Position numbers and translations under genes: made by a program
Source: CAYFQB01 sp964345225
GTDB lineage: Bacteria; Nitrospirota; Thermodesulfovibrionia; Thermodesulfovibrionales; UBA6898
Assembly (NCBI GenBank): GCA_964345225.1
Contig: CAYFQB010000046.1
Coordinates: forward strand, 1-60,377
DNA: 60,377 nt
Direction: 5' to 3'
Notes under the pieces: model-generated
The model's input: the letters and a program-made list of their open reading frames with translations, nothing else
Database searches by the model: none
What the model was told of the DNA's origin: nothing
In this document: positions 17,308-25,513 of the stretch, in pieces
Layout of the letters: every line of letters begins with the position of its first letter
Position numbering within the stretch: position 1 is the stretch's first letter

Positions 17308-17520
17308 AAAAATGCATTTAAGTATTAAAAGAGCAGGTGTATGTGCAGAAAAAGTCTTTACAATTTTATCCCGATTTATCGGGATAAAGCTAATCCTGCT
17401 TATTGCTATTGACCAATGATAAATGACCATTGACTATTGACCAATGACTCTAGGACCCTATGTCCGCTCAAGAAACATGCCCAACTATATAGCATGTATA
17501 CACGCTTCAAATGCATTTTT
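17308..17520. repeat. Repeat-rich spacer, possible miniature element with inverted ends
   Basis: This 213-nt interval starts with AAAAATGCATTT (17308-17319) and ends with its reverse complement AAATGCATTTTT (17509-17520). The right end is copy B of the dispersed 65-nt repeat (17456-17520). Inside lie a perfect 10-bp hairpin, TTATCCCGAT (17366-17375)/ATCGGGATAA (17378-17387), and six 7-nt words of the type NNAWTGA (17406-17447). No target-site duplication is obvious and no transposase frame is present. Confidence 0.5.
17366..17387. terminator. Hairpin downstream of nuoN
   Basis: TTATCCCGAT pairs perfectly with ATCGGGATAA around TT. No U-run follows, so it is not a textbook intrinsic terminator; it could protect or define the 3' end of the nuo mRNA. 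Confidence 0.35.
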
Positions 17521-17557
17521 CGGGTAAGTAATACTGTTGTTACAGGAGGAAAGGAAG

Positions 17558-17866
17558 ATGGGGAAACTAAATTGCTGGGAATTTAAAAAATGTGGAAGAG
17601 AGCCGGGTGGAAACAAAGCTTTTGATATGGGAGTATGTCCTGCTTCAACTTATACAGTTCTTGATGCTGTACACGAAGGGAAAAACGCGGGAAGAGCATG
17701 CTGGGTAGTAGCAGGCACAATGTGCAAAGGAGAGGCTCAGGGTATTTATGCTCAGAAATATTTGGACTGTAAAATATGCGATTTTTATAACGCCGTAACG
17801 GAAGAAGAAGGTAAGAATCTTGTGATAACGATAGACCTGCTAAAAATGATTGAAGATAAAAAATAA
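17558..17866 (+). CDS. Two-CW domain protein
   Basis: This 102-residue Cys-rich protein begins at ATG 17558 behind an excellent AGGAGGAAAGG SD; the longer TTG frame from 17537 would include the SD. The two Cys-Trp pairs are C6-W7 (NCWEFKKC) and C48-W49 (ACWVVAGTMC), with further Cys at 12, 27, 56, 71 and 74. Such proteins are typical of anaerobic deltaproteobacteria and Nitrospirota, and probably bind metal or Fe-S. Function is unknown. It appears monocistronic. Confidence 0.75.
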   Translation: MGKLNCWEFKKCGREPGGNKAFDMGVCPASTYTVLDAVHEGKNAGRACWVVAGTMCKGEAQGIYAQKYLDCKICDFYNAVTEEEGKNLVITIDLLKMIEDKK

Positions 17867-18171
17867 TCGCTTGCCTTATAAATACTGATCTTACTGTATG
17901 ATTGACGAAATAATTGGTTGATCATATCTGAACATTTCACCATAGCTTTCACAAATCTTATAAATGATTCAAAAAGCAATAATAGAACTAAAGTTTTAAT
18001 ACTCAATATTTTTCTGATTTCAAACTAATGGGTGATTGACAGAATATCTATAATTAATCTTAAATTAAATTAATAGGCAAATATTATATTAATGCAAAAA
18101 AAAGCTATAACTCTTGATATTAATCCCTGTATTTTTGTATTAAAGGGTTAAAGTCTGAGAAAATATATTTT
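17867..18171. other. AT-rich 305-nt spacer
   Basis: No gene was recognised. Near the right end, TTGATA (18114-18119) and TATTAA (18138-18143) with an 18-nt spacer form a plausible promoter for the HDAC-like gene. Confidence 0.4.
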
Positions 18172-19230
18172 ATGAAAGCAGCAGTTCTTTATAGTGAGAA
18201 AATAAAGGAGTATGATCTCGGGCACGTGCTCACCATGGAAAGATATGATAACTTCAAGGCCCTTTTTGATGAAAAGATTGCTGATAATCCTGCATTTGAA
18301 ATAATTGAGCCTGCTTATGCAACAGAGGATGATCTAAGACTGGTACATACTGAGGACTATATCAAGAGAATCGAAAGGTGTGAAAGCAGGGATCCACACG
18401 ATACACCACTTTCTCCTGGTTTTGTGAGAGCCACAAAGCTTTTGGCAGGTGCTGGAAAGCTTGCAGGTGAGTTGGTTCAATCTAAACGGTTTGATAAGGC
18501 ATTTGTAATAGGGGGTGGTGTTCAACACGCAGGAAGGGATTATGAAAAAGGATTCGGTGTATTTAGCGATGTCGGTATATGTGCCGAGAATCTAATAAAA
18601 AATTATGGAGTAAAAAGGATATTAATCCTTGATACAGATGCACATGCAGGAGATGGTATCTATGAGATATTCTCCCTCGATCCAAGGGTGATGTACATAT
18701 CAATACATCAAGATCCACGAACTCTTTATCCTGGAAAGGGTTTCGTTAATGAAATAGGAGATGGAATGGGCAAAGGGTATTCCGTAAACATACCGTTACA
18801 ACCCTGGTCAAGCGACTTGGCTTATGAATATGTGCTCAATAAAATTATCGTCCCGTTAGCAGAAGAATTTAACCCTGAGATAATACTGTTGGTGGACGGT
18901 GCTGATCCCCACTTTACAGATAAAATAACGCAATTGGGATTGACACTGGAAGGCATTAAAATGATCGGAAATATAGTAAGAAAAACAGCCGATAAGATAT
19001 GTGAAGGTAGAGTTATTGATTTTGTAGGTTCTGGTTACAGTTACGATCCAAAGGTGATTTCCTTGGGCTGGCTTTCATCGATAGCCGGGCTAACCGGTGT
19101 TGAGTTAGATCTAAAAGAGCCATACCCAATCCCCGGTATACTTAAGAAAGATATCGGACTGAATGAAGCGGAGAAAACAACAGAGTTGATAAAAAGAAAC
19201 CTGTGTAATTACTGGAAATGCTTTGTTTGA
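18172..19230 (+). CDS. Histone-deacetylase/AcuC-family hydrolase
   Basis: The 352-residue protein has the arginase/HDAC fold used by protein and small-molecule amide deacetylases. Zinc ligands are recognisable as D156 and H158 (LDTDAHAGDG) and D245 (DGADPHFTD). In the usual tandem His pair, the first is Gln here (Q118-H119 in GGGVQHAG), so the catalysis or substrate may differ from AcuC. The C-terminus lacks the usual GGY loop but has FVGSGYSYD. The substrate is unknown; no acetyl-CoA synthetase is nearby. Likely monocistronic. Confidence 0.8.
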   Translation: MKAAVLYSEKIKEYDLGHVLTMERYDNFKALFDEKIADNPAFEIIEPAYATEDDLRLVHTEDYIKRIERCESRDPHDTPLSPGFVRATKLLAGAGKLAGELVQSKRFDKAFVIGGGVQHAGRDYEKGFGVFSDVGICAENLIKNYGVKRILILDTDAHAGDGIYEIFSLDPRVMYISIHQDPRTLYPGKGFVNEIGDGMGKGYSVNIPLQPWSSDLAYEYVLNKIIVPLAEEFNPEIILLVDGADPHFTDKITQLGLTLEGIKMIGNIVRKTADKICEGRVIDFVGSGYSYDPKVISLGWLSSIAGLTGVELDLKEPYPIPGILKKDIGLNEAEKTTELIKRNLCNYWKCFV

Positions 19231-19325
19231 TGAATTTGGTTTATAAAAATGGGATAGAATATCTCAAGTCTAAAATATACTATTCATCATGGAGCTGGAG
19301 ATGCTTTGTATGAATAAATTTAACC

Positions 19326-19355
19326 TTGAAAAGATTCAGACTGTTATAGTATATT
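19326..19355 (+). promoter_or_regulatory. Promoter of the tRNA-Leu gene
   Basis: TTGAAA (19326-19331) and TATATT (19350-19355) are separated by 18 nt, placing transcription start a few bases before the tRNA. Confidence 0.55.
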
Positions 19356-19364
19356 TTAAGACTT

Positions 19365-19450
19365 GCCGAAGTGGTGGAACTTGGTAGACACGCACGTTTG
19401 AGGGGCGTGTGGGGAAACCCTTGCGGGTTCGAGTCCCGCCTTCGGCACCA
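19365..19450 (+). tRNA. tRNA-Leu (anticodon GAG)
   Basis: The acceptor stem GCCGAAG (19365-19371) pairs with CTTCGGC (19440-19446) and is followed by encoded ACCA. The anticodon stem CACGT/GCGTG encloses TTGAGGG, giving anticodon GAG at 19400-19402. A long variable arm (GGGGAAACCC region) and the T loop GGTTCGAGTCC are consistent with a class II leucine tRNA. Encoded CCA is present although a nucleotidyltransferase gene also lies in the window. Confidence 0.97.
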
Positions 19451-19496
19451 TACGATAAATGCAATAGAGTAAGGCAAATAGGGAGCCCATTTATTT

Positions 19497-19814
19497 ATGG
19501 ACAAGAGACGCAGCAGACGGATCATAAAAAGGATTGCCGTAAATTTCGGCAGAAAGGATTTAAAGCACACAGGCATAACGAGTGATATATCAGAAAATGG
19601 TTTGTTCATAAGGACAACCAGATATTATTCCCCTGGTAGCATTTTGAAAATTAATATCTCCCTTCCCAATAACGGGTCGAAAACATTTTCGGGGAAGGTA
19701 GTAAGAACCTATAAAGAACCGCCATATTCATCCCTTGCAAAAAACGGTGTGGGAATAGAAGTCAACACAACCGACGATTCTTACATTGTCTATCTGTCCG
19801 GCATAGAAGATTGA
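19497..19814 (+). CDS. PilZ-domain protein (c-di-GMP receptor)
   Basis: This 105-residue protein is a single PilZ domain. The c-di-GMP motifs are the N-terminal Arg cluster RRSRR (4-8) and D30-ISENG (the D/NxSxxG motif). It has no other domain, so it probably acts as an adaptor on motility, pili or exopolysaccharide machinery. A GAF-GGDEF cyclase at 28717 could supply the ligand. Its stop codon TGA abuts, with zero spacing, the stop of the convergent HIT gene. Confidence 0.85.
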   Translation: MDKRRSRRIIKRIAVNFGRKDLKHTGITSDISENGLFIRTTRYYSPGSILKINISLPNNGSKTFSGKVVRTYKEPPYSSLAKNGVGIEVNTTDDSYIVYLSGIED

Positions 19815-20159
19815 TCAGCCCGGGGGCCAGTACATGGGCCTTCCCCCGAGCAGATGTAGATGCACGTGATAAATACTCTGGCCTGCCTCAGGGTTGGTGT
19901 TTACCACAAGACGAAAGCCGCGCCCTGCAATTCCATTTTCCAGAGCGATCTTGTTTGCAACCAGAAAAAGTTTTCCGATAAGTTCACGTTCGTGCTCTGT
20001 AAGCTCCAGAGATGTAGAAATATGCTTTTTGGGTATTATTAAAATATGTACTGGCGCCTGAGGATATTTGTCTTCAAATGCAAGAACGCTCTCATCTTCA
20101 TGTACAATCCTGGCAGGAATTTTACGCGAGTTTATCTTACAGAATAAGCAATCAGTCAT
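19815..20159 (-). CDS. HIT-family nucleotide hydrolase (HinT-like)
   Basis: The 114-residue protein has the histidine triad HVHLHLL near residues 98-104, with N-terminal CLFCKI. HinT-type enzymes hydrolyse purine nucleoside phosphoramidates and acyl-AMPs. It is the last gene of a leftward operon with hisI, hisE and a PF04008 protein, overlapping hisE by 8 nt. The C-terminus is complete (GGRPMYWPPG). Confidence 0.93.
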   Translation of the reverse strand: MTDCLFCKINSRKIPARIVHEDESVLAFEDKYPQAPVHILIIPKKHISTSLELTEHERELIGKLFLVANKIALENGIAGRGFRLVVNTNPEAGQSIYHVHLHLLGGRPMYWPPG

Positions 20160-20448
20160 GCCATGTATTTTTTTTGTTGAACCTGTTTTCGAGTTCTTTA
20201 AGTATGTCCGAGTGACTTATACCTGTCTCAGCCATTAAAACCATGCAATGGAACCACAGGTCTGCAAGCTCTTTTATAACCTGTTGTTTGTCCTGTGCCT
20301 TTGAGGCAATTATAACCTCAACAGATTCCTCTCCGATTTTCTTCAGGATCTCGTCTTTCCCCATTGCGCTGAGAGCAGAGACATAAGAATCCGGGGAGGG
20401 ATTTTTCCTCCTTTCCAAGATAATCCTGTAAATATCGTCAAGTATCAT
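20152..20448 (-). CDS. hisE: Phosphoribosyl-ATP pyrophosphatase
   Basis: HisE (98 aa with the start at 20448) hydrolyses PR-ATP to PR-AMP in histidine synthesis. The all-alpha MazG-like fold is recognised from KIGEESVEVIIASK and KELADLWFHCMVLM. The longer frame from 20544 adds 32 residues antisense-like in composition that overlap hisI; ATG 20448 gives a tight 4-nt overlap with the hisI stop, so I prefer it. It follows hisI, as in many bacteria lacking the HisIE fusion. Confidence 0.93.
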   Translation of the reverse strand: MILDDIYRIILERRKNPSPDSYVSALSAMGKDEILKKIGEESVEVIIASKAQDKQQVIKELADLWFHCMVLMAETGISHSDILKELENRFNKKNTWHD

Positions 20449-20819
20449 TTTTTGCCGTAGATATCCTCTGCTGAAAAGACCTTGCCCGCGGTTTCCCTGC
20501 CCTCGATATCTGTGAAAAAACATGACCTGTGACCTGTATGGCATGCACCCGGACCTCTCTGAATTACCTTAAGCAGCAGAGTATCTTTATCACAGTCATA
20601 GAGGATGGATCTGACTTCCTGAATATGTCCTGACGTCTCACCTTTTTTCCAGATCTTGTTTCTCGAACGTGACCAGAAGTGTGCATGACCGGTAGACAAT
20701 GTCTTTTCAAGAGATTCACTGTTCATATATGCCATCATCAAGACCTCATTATTTTCTGTATCCTGGATAATGGCAGGAATGAGACCGTTTTTATCAAACT
20801 TCAGATCAGGTATTTTCAT
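20445..20819 (-). CDS. hisI: Phosphoribosyl-AMP cyclohydrolase
   Basis: HisI (124 aa) opens the adenine ring of PR-AMP. The metal-site residues are in DCDKDTLLLKV and GACHTGHRSCFF, and the substrate motif LMMAYMN and the STGHAHFWSRSR block are conserved. It lies 14 nt downstream of the PF04008 gene and overlaps hisE. The rest of the his pathway is not in the window. Confidence 0.96.
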   Translation of the reverse strand: MKIPDLKFDKNGLIPAIIQDTENNEVLMMAYMNSESLEKTLSTGHAHFWSRSRNKIWKKGETSGHIQEVRSILYDCDKDTLLLKVIQRGPGACHTGHRSCFFTDIEGRETAGKVFSAEDIYGKK

Positions 20820-20833
20820 ATTAAATTAAACTC

Positions 20834-21316
20834 CTAAAGTTTATATCCGATTTTTCTGAGAAATTCTTTCCTTTGTGCCTTATCCTGTGGAGTCTCAACA
20901 CCTCTCGGAGGGAGTCCGTCGACAACGCCCACTATCCCTCTTCCAAGGGATGTCTCTGCAACAAGCACCTCTACAGGGTTGGCGGTTGCGCAGAAGATGT
21001 TGCATACCTCTGGACAGTTTTTTATCTGGTTCAGGATATTAATAGGGAATGCTCCCTTAAGAAGAATGCAGAATACATGTCCTGCACCTATATCTTGGAG
21101 ATTCTTGATGCATACACTTAATAGCTCGTTGTTGTTGCTCTCGGTTCTGATTAGACACGGGCCTGAGGCCTCTGTGAATGCTATGCCGAATTGTGCCTGC
21201 GGGACTGTTGTTGCAATAATTTCATATAGGTCTTCCGCCGTCTTTATGAAGTGGGTCTGGCCGAGTATGATATTGCAGTCAACGGGCATCTCGATTTTTA
21301 CTGTCTTGATTTCCAT
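20834..21316 (-). CDS. PF04008-type 'adenosine-specific kinase' family protein
   Basis: This 160-residue protein matches the family annotated as adenosine-specific kinase, with MPVDCNIILGQTHFIKTAEDLYE at the start and GVVDGLPPRGVE at the end. The biochemical role is poorly established in the literature I know. ATG 21316 is preceded by GGAGGG; an upstream frame to 21349 is less likely. It leads the hisI-hisE-HIT operon, so an adenine-nucleotide role fits. Confidence 0.8.
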   Translation of the reverse strand: MEIKTVKIEMPVDCNIILGQTHFIKTAEDLYEIIATTVPQAQFGIAFTEASGPCLIRTESNNNELLSVCIKNLQDIGAGHVFCILLKGAFPINILNQIKNCPEVCNIFCATANPVEVLVAETSLGRGIVGVVDGLPPRGVETPQDKAQRKEFLRKIGYKL

Positions 21317-21430
21317 ATCACCCTCCGTTCTTGCACTTCGTTTGAGCAAAAGCTCTTGAGTGTTTTTAAATATAGTAAAAGACTTAAATTAATCCCCAAT
21401 TCTGCCTTAAATAACATAACATAATCAATA

Positions 21431-21439
21431 TGCTATAAT
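21431..21439 (+). promoter_or_regulatory. Extended -10 promoter overlapping an apparent start codon
   Basis: TGCTATAAT is a perfect extended -10 (TGnTATAAT). The apparent ATG of the downstream frame at 21438 lies within it, so transcription would begin around 21446 and translation must start later. Confidence 0.6.
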
Positions 21440-21473
21440 GAAAATAATTTTTTTGGAGAGAATCAAGCCTTCA

Positions 21474-22031
21474 ATGTTACGATTTATTGTAATATTAATT
21501 CAACTTGTTTCTGCATTTCTGCCTGTTTTGTCAGAGGGTCAGGTTATTTACGGACCAGTGGTTAAACTTGCAAGTAATGAGATTTATGTGACATTCTCTG
21601 TTACGCTCGAAGAGAAGAATATTCAGGAGATAAGGCAGGGCATAGACAAGGAATTAAAAATTTATATTGACCTTTTCAGAGTCTGGAGAATGTGGCCTGA
21701 TGAGTTTGTACTTGGAAAATTTTATGTTCGGACAATTAAAGCTGACCCGATCAAGAAAGAATATGTGGCTACCTCAAATGATGGCAATGTAATTATCGAG
21801 AAGAGATTCAGGTCATTTGAGTCAATGCTTGACTGGACGCTGTCAGTCAATGACTTGAAACTTACTAATATGCGTGAACTTGAACCTGCAAAATATTTTG
21901 TGAAGATAACGGTAGAATCCAAAAAGAGAAAATTTCCTCCTGTAATAGGTTATCTTTTTATTTTTCTTTCAGAAAACGAGTTTGAGATAACAAAGGACTC
22001 AGGATTCTTTATTATTGAGGGCAACGAATGA
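21474..22031 (+). CDS. DUF4390 secreted/periplasmic protein
   Basis: The 185-residue protein matches the DUF4390 family commonly found just before NtrY-like kinases. A signal peptide is visible (MLRFIVILIQLVSAFLPVLSEG). I prefer ATG 21474 over ATG 21438, because the latter overlaps the TATAAT. The mature region contains IYVTFSVTLEEKNIQEIRQGI and beta-rich sequence; function is unknown. It overlaps the kinase start by 4 nt, so a role with that kinase at the envelope is likely. Confidence 0.7.
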   Translation: MLRFIVILIQLVSAFLPVLSEGQVIYGPVVKLASNEIYVTFSVTLEEKNIQEIRQGIDKELKIYIDLFRVWRMWPDEFVLGKFYVRTIKADPIKKEYVATSNDGNVIIEKRFRSFESMLDWTLSVNDLKLTNMRELEPAKYFVKITVESKKRKFPPVIGYLFIFLSENEFEITKDSGFFIIEGNE

Positions 22032-24064
22032 AAAATCTGCGCTATATCATCTTCCTGGTAACTATCTCGGTCTTTATTATTACTGTGTTCGGGATAGAGA
22101 TTTACTATATGGGGCTCGAAAATGTCCCGTTCTTTACAAAACTTCTGCTTTTCATATTGTTGAATTTGAATTTAGTAGCCCTGCTTACATTGATGTTTTT
22201 TGTAGGTAAGAGTCTTTTCAGAATATATATGGAAAGAAAAAACAGGGTCCTTGGATATAAATTCAAGACAAAATTCGTTGTGGTGATTGTTGTCCTGACC
22301 CTGATTCCTTCGGCATTCCTGTTTATTATATCAAGCGGAGTAGTTACAAACTATTTGGACAGATGGTTTGACCCTCAGATAAAACAGCCGCTTAACCAGT
22401 CTATTGAAATTGCAAAATCAGCTTATGAGATGAAACGGCAACAGACCCTTTTATACGCTGAAGCAGTTGCTTCCGGCAAGCCTGTTCCAGAGAGTTATTC
22501 AGTGAAACATCTTAAGAAAGTTCCTGAGAATGCATCTGAGACTGTCAGGGCAGGATTTGCAGGCAAGGCTGATACTGAAGTAATAACAGGGGAAAAAGGT
22601 GATATCATAAGGGCTGTTGTTCCAAAATATCAGGGAAAAAGACAGACAGGTTTAATTGTTGTTGAATCTTTCATAAATAAAAGTATCAGTAAGAATGCAG
22701 AAGAAATAACCGAGGCATATGGGAACTACCTTATACTGGAGTCGTGGAAGAATCCGATTAAAATAAACTACCTTCTTATATTGAGTTTTTTCACCTTGCT
22801 GATACTGTTTACAGCACTATGGGTTGCCCTCAGAATATCCCGGGGTATTACAGACCCGATCCAGGATCTGGCTATTGCGACAGAAGAGGTTGCAAGGGGA
22901 AACCTCGAAAAAAGAGTAAATATCAGCAGAAACGATGAGATAGGTCTCCTGGTTGATTCGTTTAACAGAATGGTAAAAGAGCTGAAGGAGAGTAAGGAAT
23001 CACTGCAAAGCGCATGGACCAAGTCTGAAAGAAGCAGGCTGATAATAGAGAACATACTAGAAAATATAAATTCAGGGGTAATATCGCTGGACACATCTGG
23101 AAACATACTTACAATTAACACCACAGCGTGTAAAATCCTTAACATAACACATGAACAGGTACTAAACAAGAATTATTCTGTGCTCCTGTCAATGGTGGGA
23201 TCAGAAGAACTGGAAGAAACAGTTAAAAGTATAAGGGTAAATGAATTCAGGGGAATAGAAAAGGAGATCAAGGTAAACATTAATAACAGGCTGATTCTAT
23301 TGAGAGTTTACATAAATATTCTTAGAGATTCACATAACTTTCTCGGCACCCTTGTCGTTTTTGATGATCTGACAGAAATTGTCAAGGCACAGAAAGCCCT
23401 GGTTTGGCAGGAGGTTGCCATAAGAATAGCTCATGAGATTAAGAATCCATTGACCCCGATAAAACTCTCGACAGAACATATGATAAAGAAATGGCAGAAC
23501 AAAGATGCTGATTTCAGGCAGGTATTTGAGAGTTCGACAAAGACTATCAGCAGGGAGGTGGAAAGCTTAAAAAGACTTGTTGATGAATTTTCAAAATTTG
23601 GTAAAATGCCTGAAATAATCAAAACCCCGGTGTTAATTTCTACTATAATAGAAGGGGTCGTTAGCCTCTTTAAAGAATATAAAAGACTTGAGATAAAAGT
23701 AGCCAAACAGGACAGTGAACCTCTTGTTGAAGTAGATGCAGAGCAGTTTAAAAGGGTGGTGATAAATATTGTTGACAATGCAAGACAGGCAATGCAGAAC
23801 GAGGGAACGATTGACATAGAGATTAATCATGATGTCGCATTGAACAGGATTTATATAGATATAGCAGACAATGGATCAGGCATTAGGGAGGAAGACAAGG
23901 AAAAATTATTTCTGCCTTATTTCTCCACAAAAAGGGATGGTACAGGGCTTGGCCTTGCGATAGCAAGCAGGGTAATAACAGAACACAGAGGATACATAAG
24001 GGTCAGGGACAATAAGCCAGGAGGAACAATATTTACAATAGAACTGCCTATAAAGGAAGGTTAA
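22028..24064 (+). CDS. NtrY-like membrane sensor histidine kinase
   Basis: The 678-residue kinase has TMs near 6-24, 37-60 and 83-104, a periplasmic region to about 247, TM near 248-269, HAMP (270-323), a PAS domain (about 333-450), HisKA with H469 (RIAHEIKNPLTPIKL), and HATPase with DNGSGI and GTGLGLAI. This domain order is that of NtrY. It is coupled to the DUF4390 gene upstream and directly abuts the NtrX-like regulator. It may sense envelope, nitrogen or redox state; the signal is not evident. Confidence 0.93.
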   Translation: MKNLRYIIFLVTISVFIITVFGIEIYYMGLENVPFFTKLLLFILLNLNLVALLTLMFFVGKSLFRIYMERKNRVLGYKFKTKFVVVIVVLTLIPSAFLFIISSGVVTNYLDRWFDPQIKQPLNQSIEIAKSAYEMKRQQTLLYAEAVASGKPVPESYSVKHLKKVPENASETVRAGFAGKADTEVITGEKGDIIRAVVPKYQGKRQTGLIVVESFINKSISKNAEEITEAYGNYLILESWKNPIKINYLLILSFFTLLILFTALWVALRISRGITDPIQDLAIATEEVARGNLEKRVNISRNDEIGLLVDSFNRMVKELKESKESLQSAWTKSERSRLIIENILENINSGVISLDTSGNILTINTTACKILNITHEQVLNKNYSVLLSMVGSEELEETVKSIRVNEFRGIEKEIKVNINNRLILLRVYINILRDSHNFLGTLVVFDDLTEIVKAQKALVWQEVAIRIAHEIKNPLTPIKLSTEHMIKKWQNKDADFRQVFESSTKTISREVESLKRLVDEFSKFGKMPEIIKTPVLISTIIEGVVSLFKEYKRLEIKVAKQDSEPLVEVDAEQFKRVVINIVDNARQAMQNEGTIDIEINHDVALNRIYIDIADNGSGIREEDKEKLFLPYFSTKRDGTGLGLAIASRVITEHRGYIRVRDNKPGGTIFTIELPIKEG

Positions 24065-25408
24065 ATGTCTAAAGCTGCTGTAATGATAGTTGATGATGAA
24101 GCAGGGATAAGGGAAACCCTTGCAGGGATTCTGCAGGATGAAGGCTATGAGGCTATCGAAGTCGTTTCTGGTGAGGAAGCGTTAAGGGTTGCAAAGGATT
24201 CAACTCCCGACGTAGTTCTGCTGGATGTATGGCTTTTGGGGATGGACGGTATTCAGACAATGAAAGAACTGAAGGAATACGACCCTGACCTTCCAGTAGT
24301 AATAATTTCCGGACATGCAAATGTCGAACTTGCAGTCAAGGCAACAAAGATAGGCGCATATGATTTTCTTGAGAAGCCATTATCTATGGAGAAAATTCTG
24401 CTGACAGTGCAGAGGGCAATCGAAAAAAGAAATCTTGAGATTGAAAATAAGAATCTGCGCAAAAATCTGTCCAGGAAATGGACATTGATTGGAAATGCAT
24501 CAAAGATGGGAGAGCTCAGGGAACAGATAAAGATGGCTGCTCCCAGTAACAGCAGGGTATTGATACTCGGTGAAAGCGGTTCGGGCAAGGAACTTGTTGC
24601 TCACCTTTTGCATGAGAACAGCTTAAGGGCAGATAAACCGTTTATAGAAGTTAACTGTGCTGCAATCCCTCAAGAATTGATTGAAAGCGAACTGTTTGGT
24701 CATGAAAAGGGTTCATTTACAGGGGCATTTGAAAAGAAGAAAGGTAAATTCGAACTTGCTGATAATGGTACCCTCTTTCTTGACGAGATAGGAGACATGT
24801 CTCTGCAGACTCAGGCGAAGGTACTGAGAGTAATTGAAAGTCAGGAATTTCAGCGAGTGGGAGGCAGTAAAAATTTAAAGATAGATGTCAGAATAATTTC
24901 GGCAACAAACAAGGACATAAAGGAAGAAGTTAAAAAAGGGAATTTCAGGGAAGATCTTTATTTTAGATTGAATGTAATTCCTATAAAAGTTCCTCCACTC
25001 AGGGAGAGAAGAGATGATATTCCGGAACTTGTAGATTATTTTCTTGAGTCGTTTGCACTGGAGTATGGACAGCAGCCTAAAAAGATATTGCCTGAAGCAG
25101 TAAAAGAACTTCAAAAATATTCGTGGTCAGGTAATGTCAGGGAACTTAAAAATTTACTTGAGAGGCTTGTTATTATGACTCCTTCCGGAACAATAACCGG
25201 TAGCGAACTTTCCATGCAGGACTCAACAAGCTCTGATTATTTCTCTCACAAGACATTAAAAGTTGCCAGGGAATTTTTCGAAAAGGATTTCTTAACAAAA
25301 AAACTGAAAGAGAATGCATGGAATATAACAAAAACAGCTGAAATTCTTGATATTGAAAGAAGTAACCTGCACCGCAAGATCAAGGCATATGGTATAAAAA
25401 TTCCTTAA
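24065..25408 (+). CDS. Sigma54-dependent NtrC/NtrX-family response regulator
   Basis: The 447-residue protein has a receiver (D54 in VVLLDVWLLGMDG, K104), an AAA+ domain with Walker A GESGSGKE (169-176), the sigma54-contacting loop GSFTGA (216-221), Walker B GTLFLDEIGD, and a Fis-type HTH at the C-terminus (NITKTAEILDIERSNLHRKI). It starts immediately after the kinase stop. It is the probable cognate regulator, activating sigma54 promoters not visible in this window. Confidence 0.95.
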   Translation: MSKAAVMIVDDEAGIRETLAGILQDEGYEAIEVVSGEEALRVAKDSTPDVVLLDVWLLGMDGIQTMKELKEYDPDLPVVIISGHANVELAVKATKIGAYDFLEKPLSMEKILLTVQRAIEKRNLEIENKNLRKNLSRKWTLIGNASKMGELREQIKMAAPSNSRVLILGESGSGKELVAHLLHENSLRADKPFIEVNCAAIPQELIESELFGHEKGSFTGAFEKKKGKFELADNGTLFLDEIGDMSLQTQAKVLRVIESQEFQRVGGSKNLKIDVRIISATNKDIKEEVKKGNFREDLYFRLNVIPIKVPPLRERRDDIPELVDYFLESFALEYGQQPKKILPEAVKELQKYSWSGNVRELKNLLERLVIMTPSGTITGSELSMQDSTSSDYFSHKTLKVAREFFEKDFLTKKLKENAWNITKTAEILDIERSNLHRKIKAYGIKIP

Positions 25409-25513
25409 AACAAAAATCTGTTTCCTGGTTTAACACCGGTTTTAATTTAGTAGTTCCAACCTGTAAGACAAAAAATTACTCAGTAATGTTAATTATGTGT
25501 TAAAATCTACTCC

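Noticed and set aside
20449..20544. N-terminal extension of hisE
   Set aside because: It overlaps hisI by 100 nt and reads like an out-of-frame translation of hisI; the internal ATG 20448 gives normal family length.
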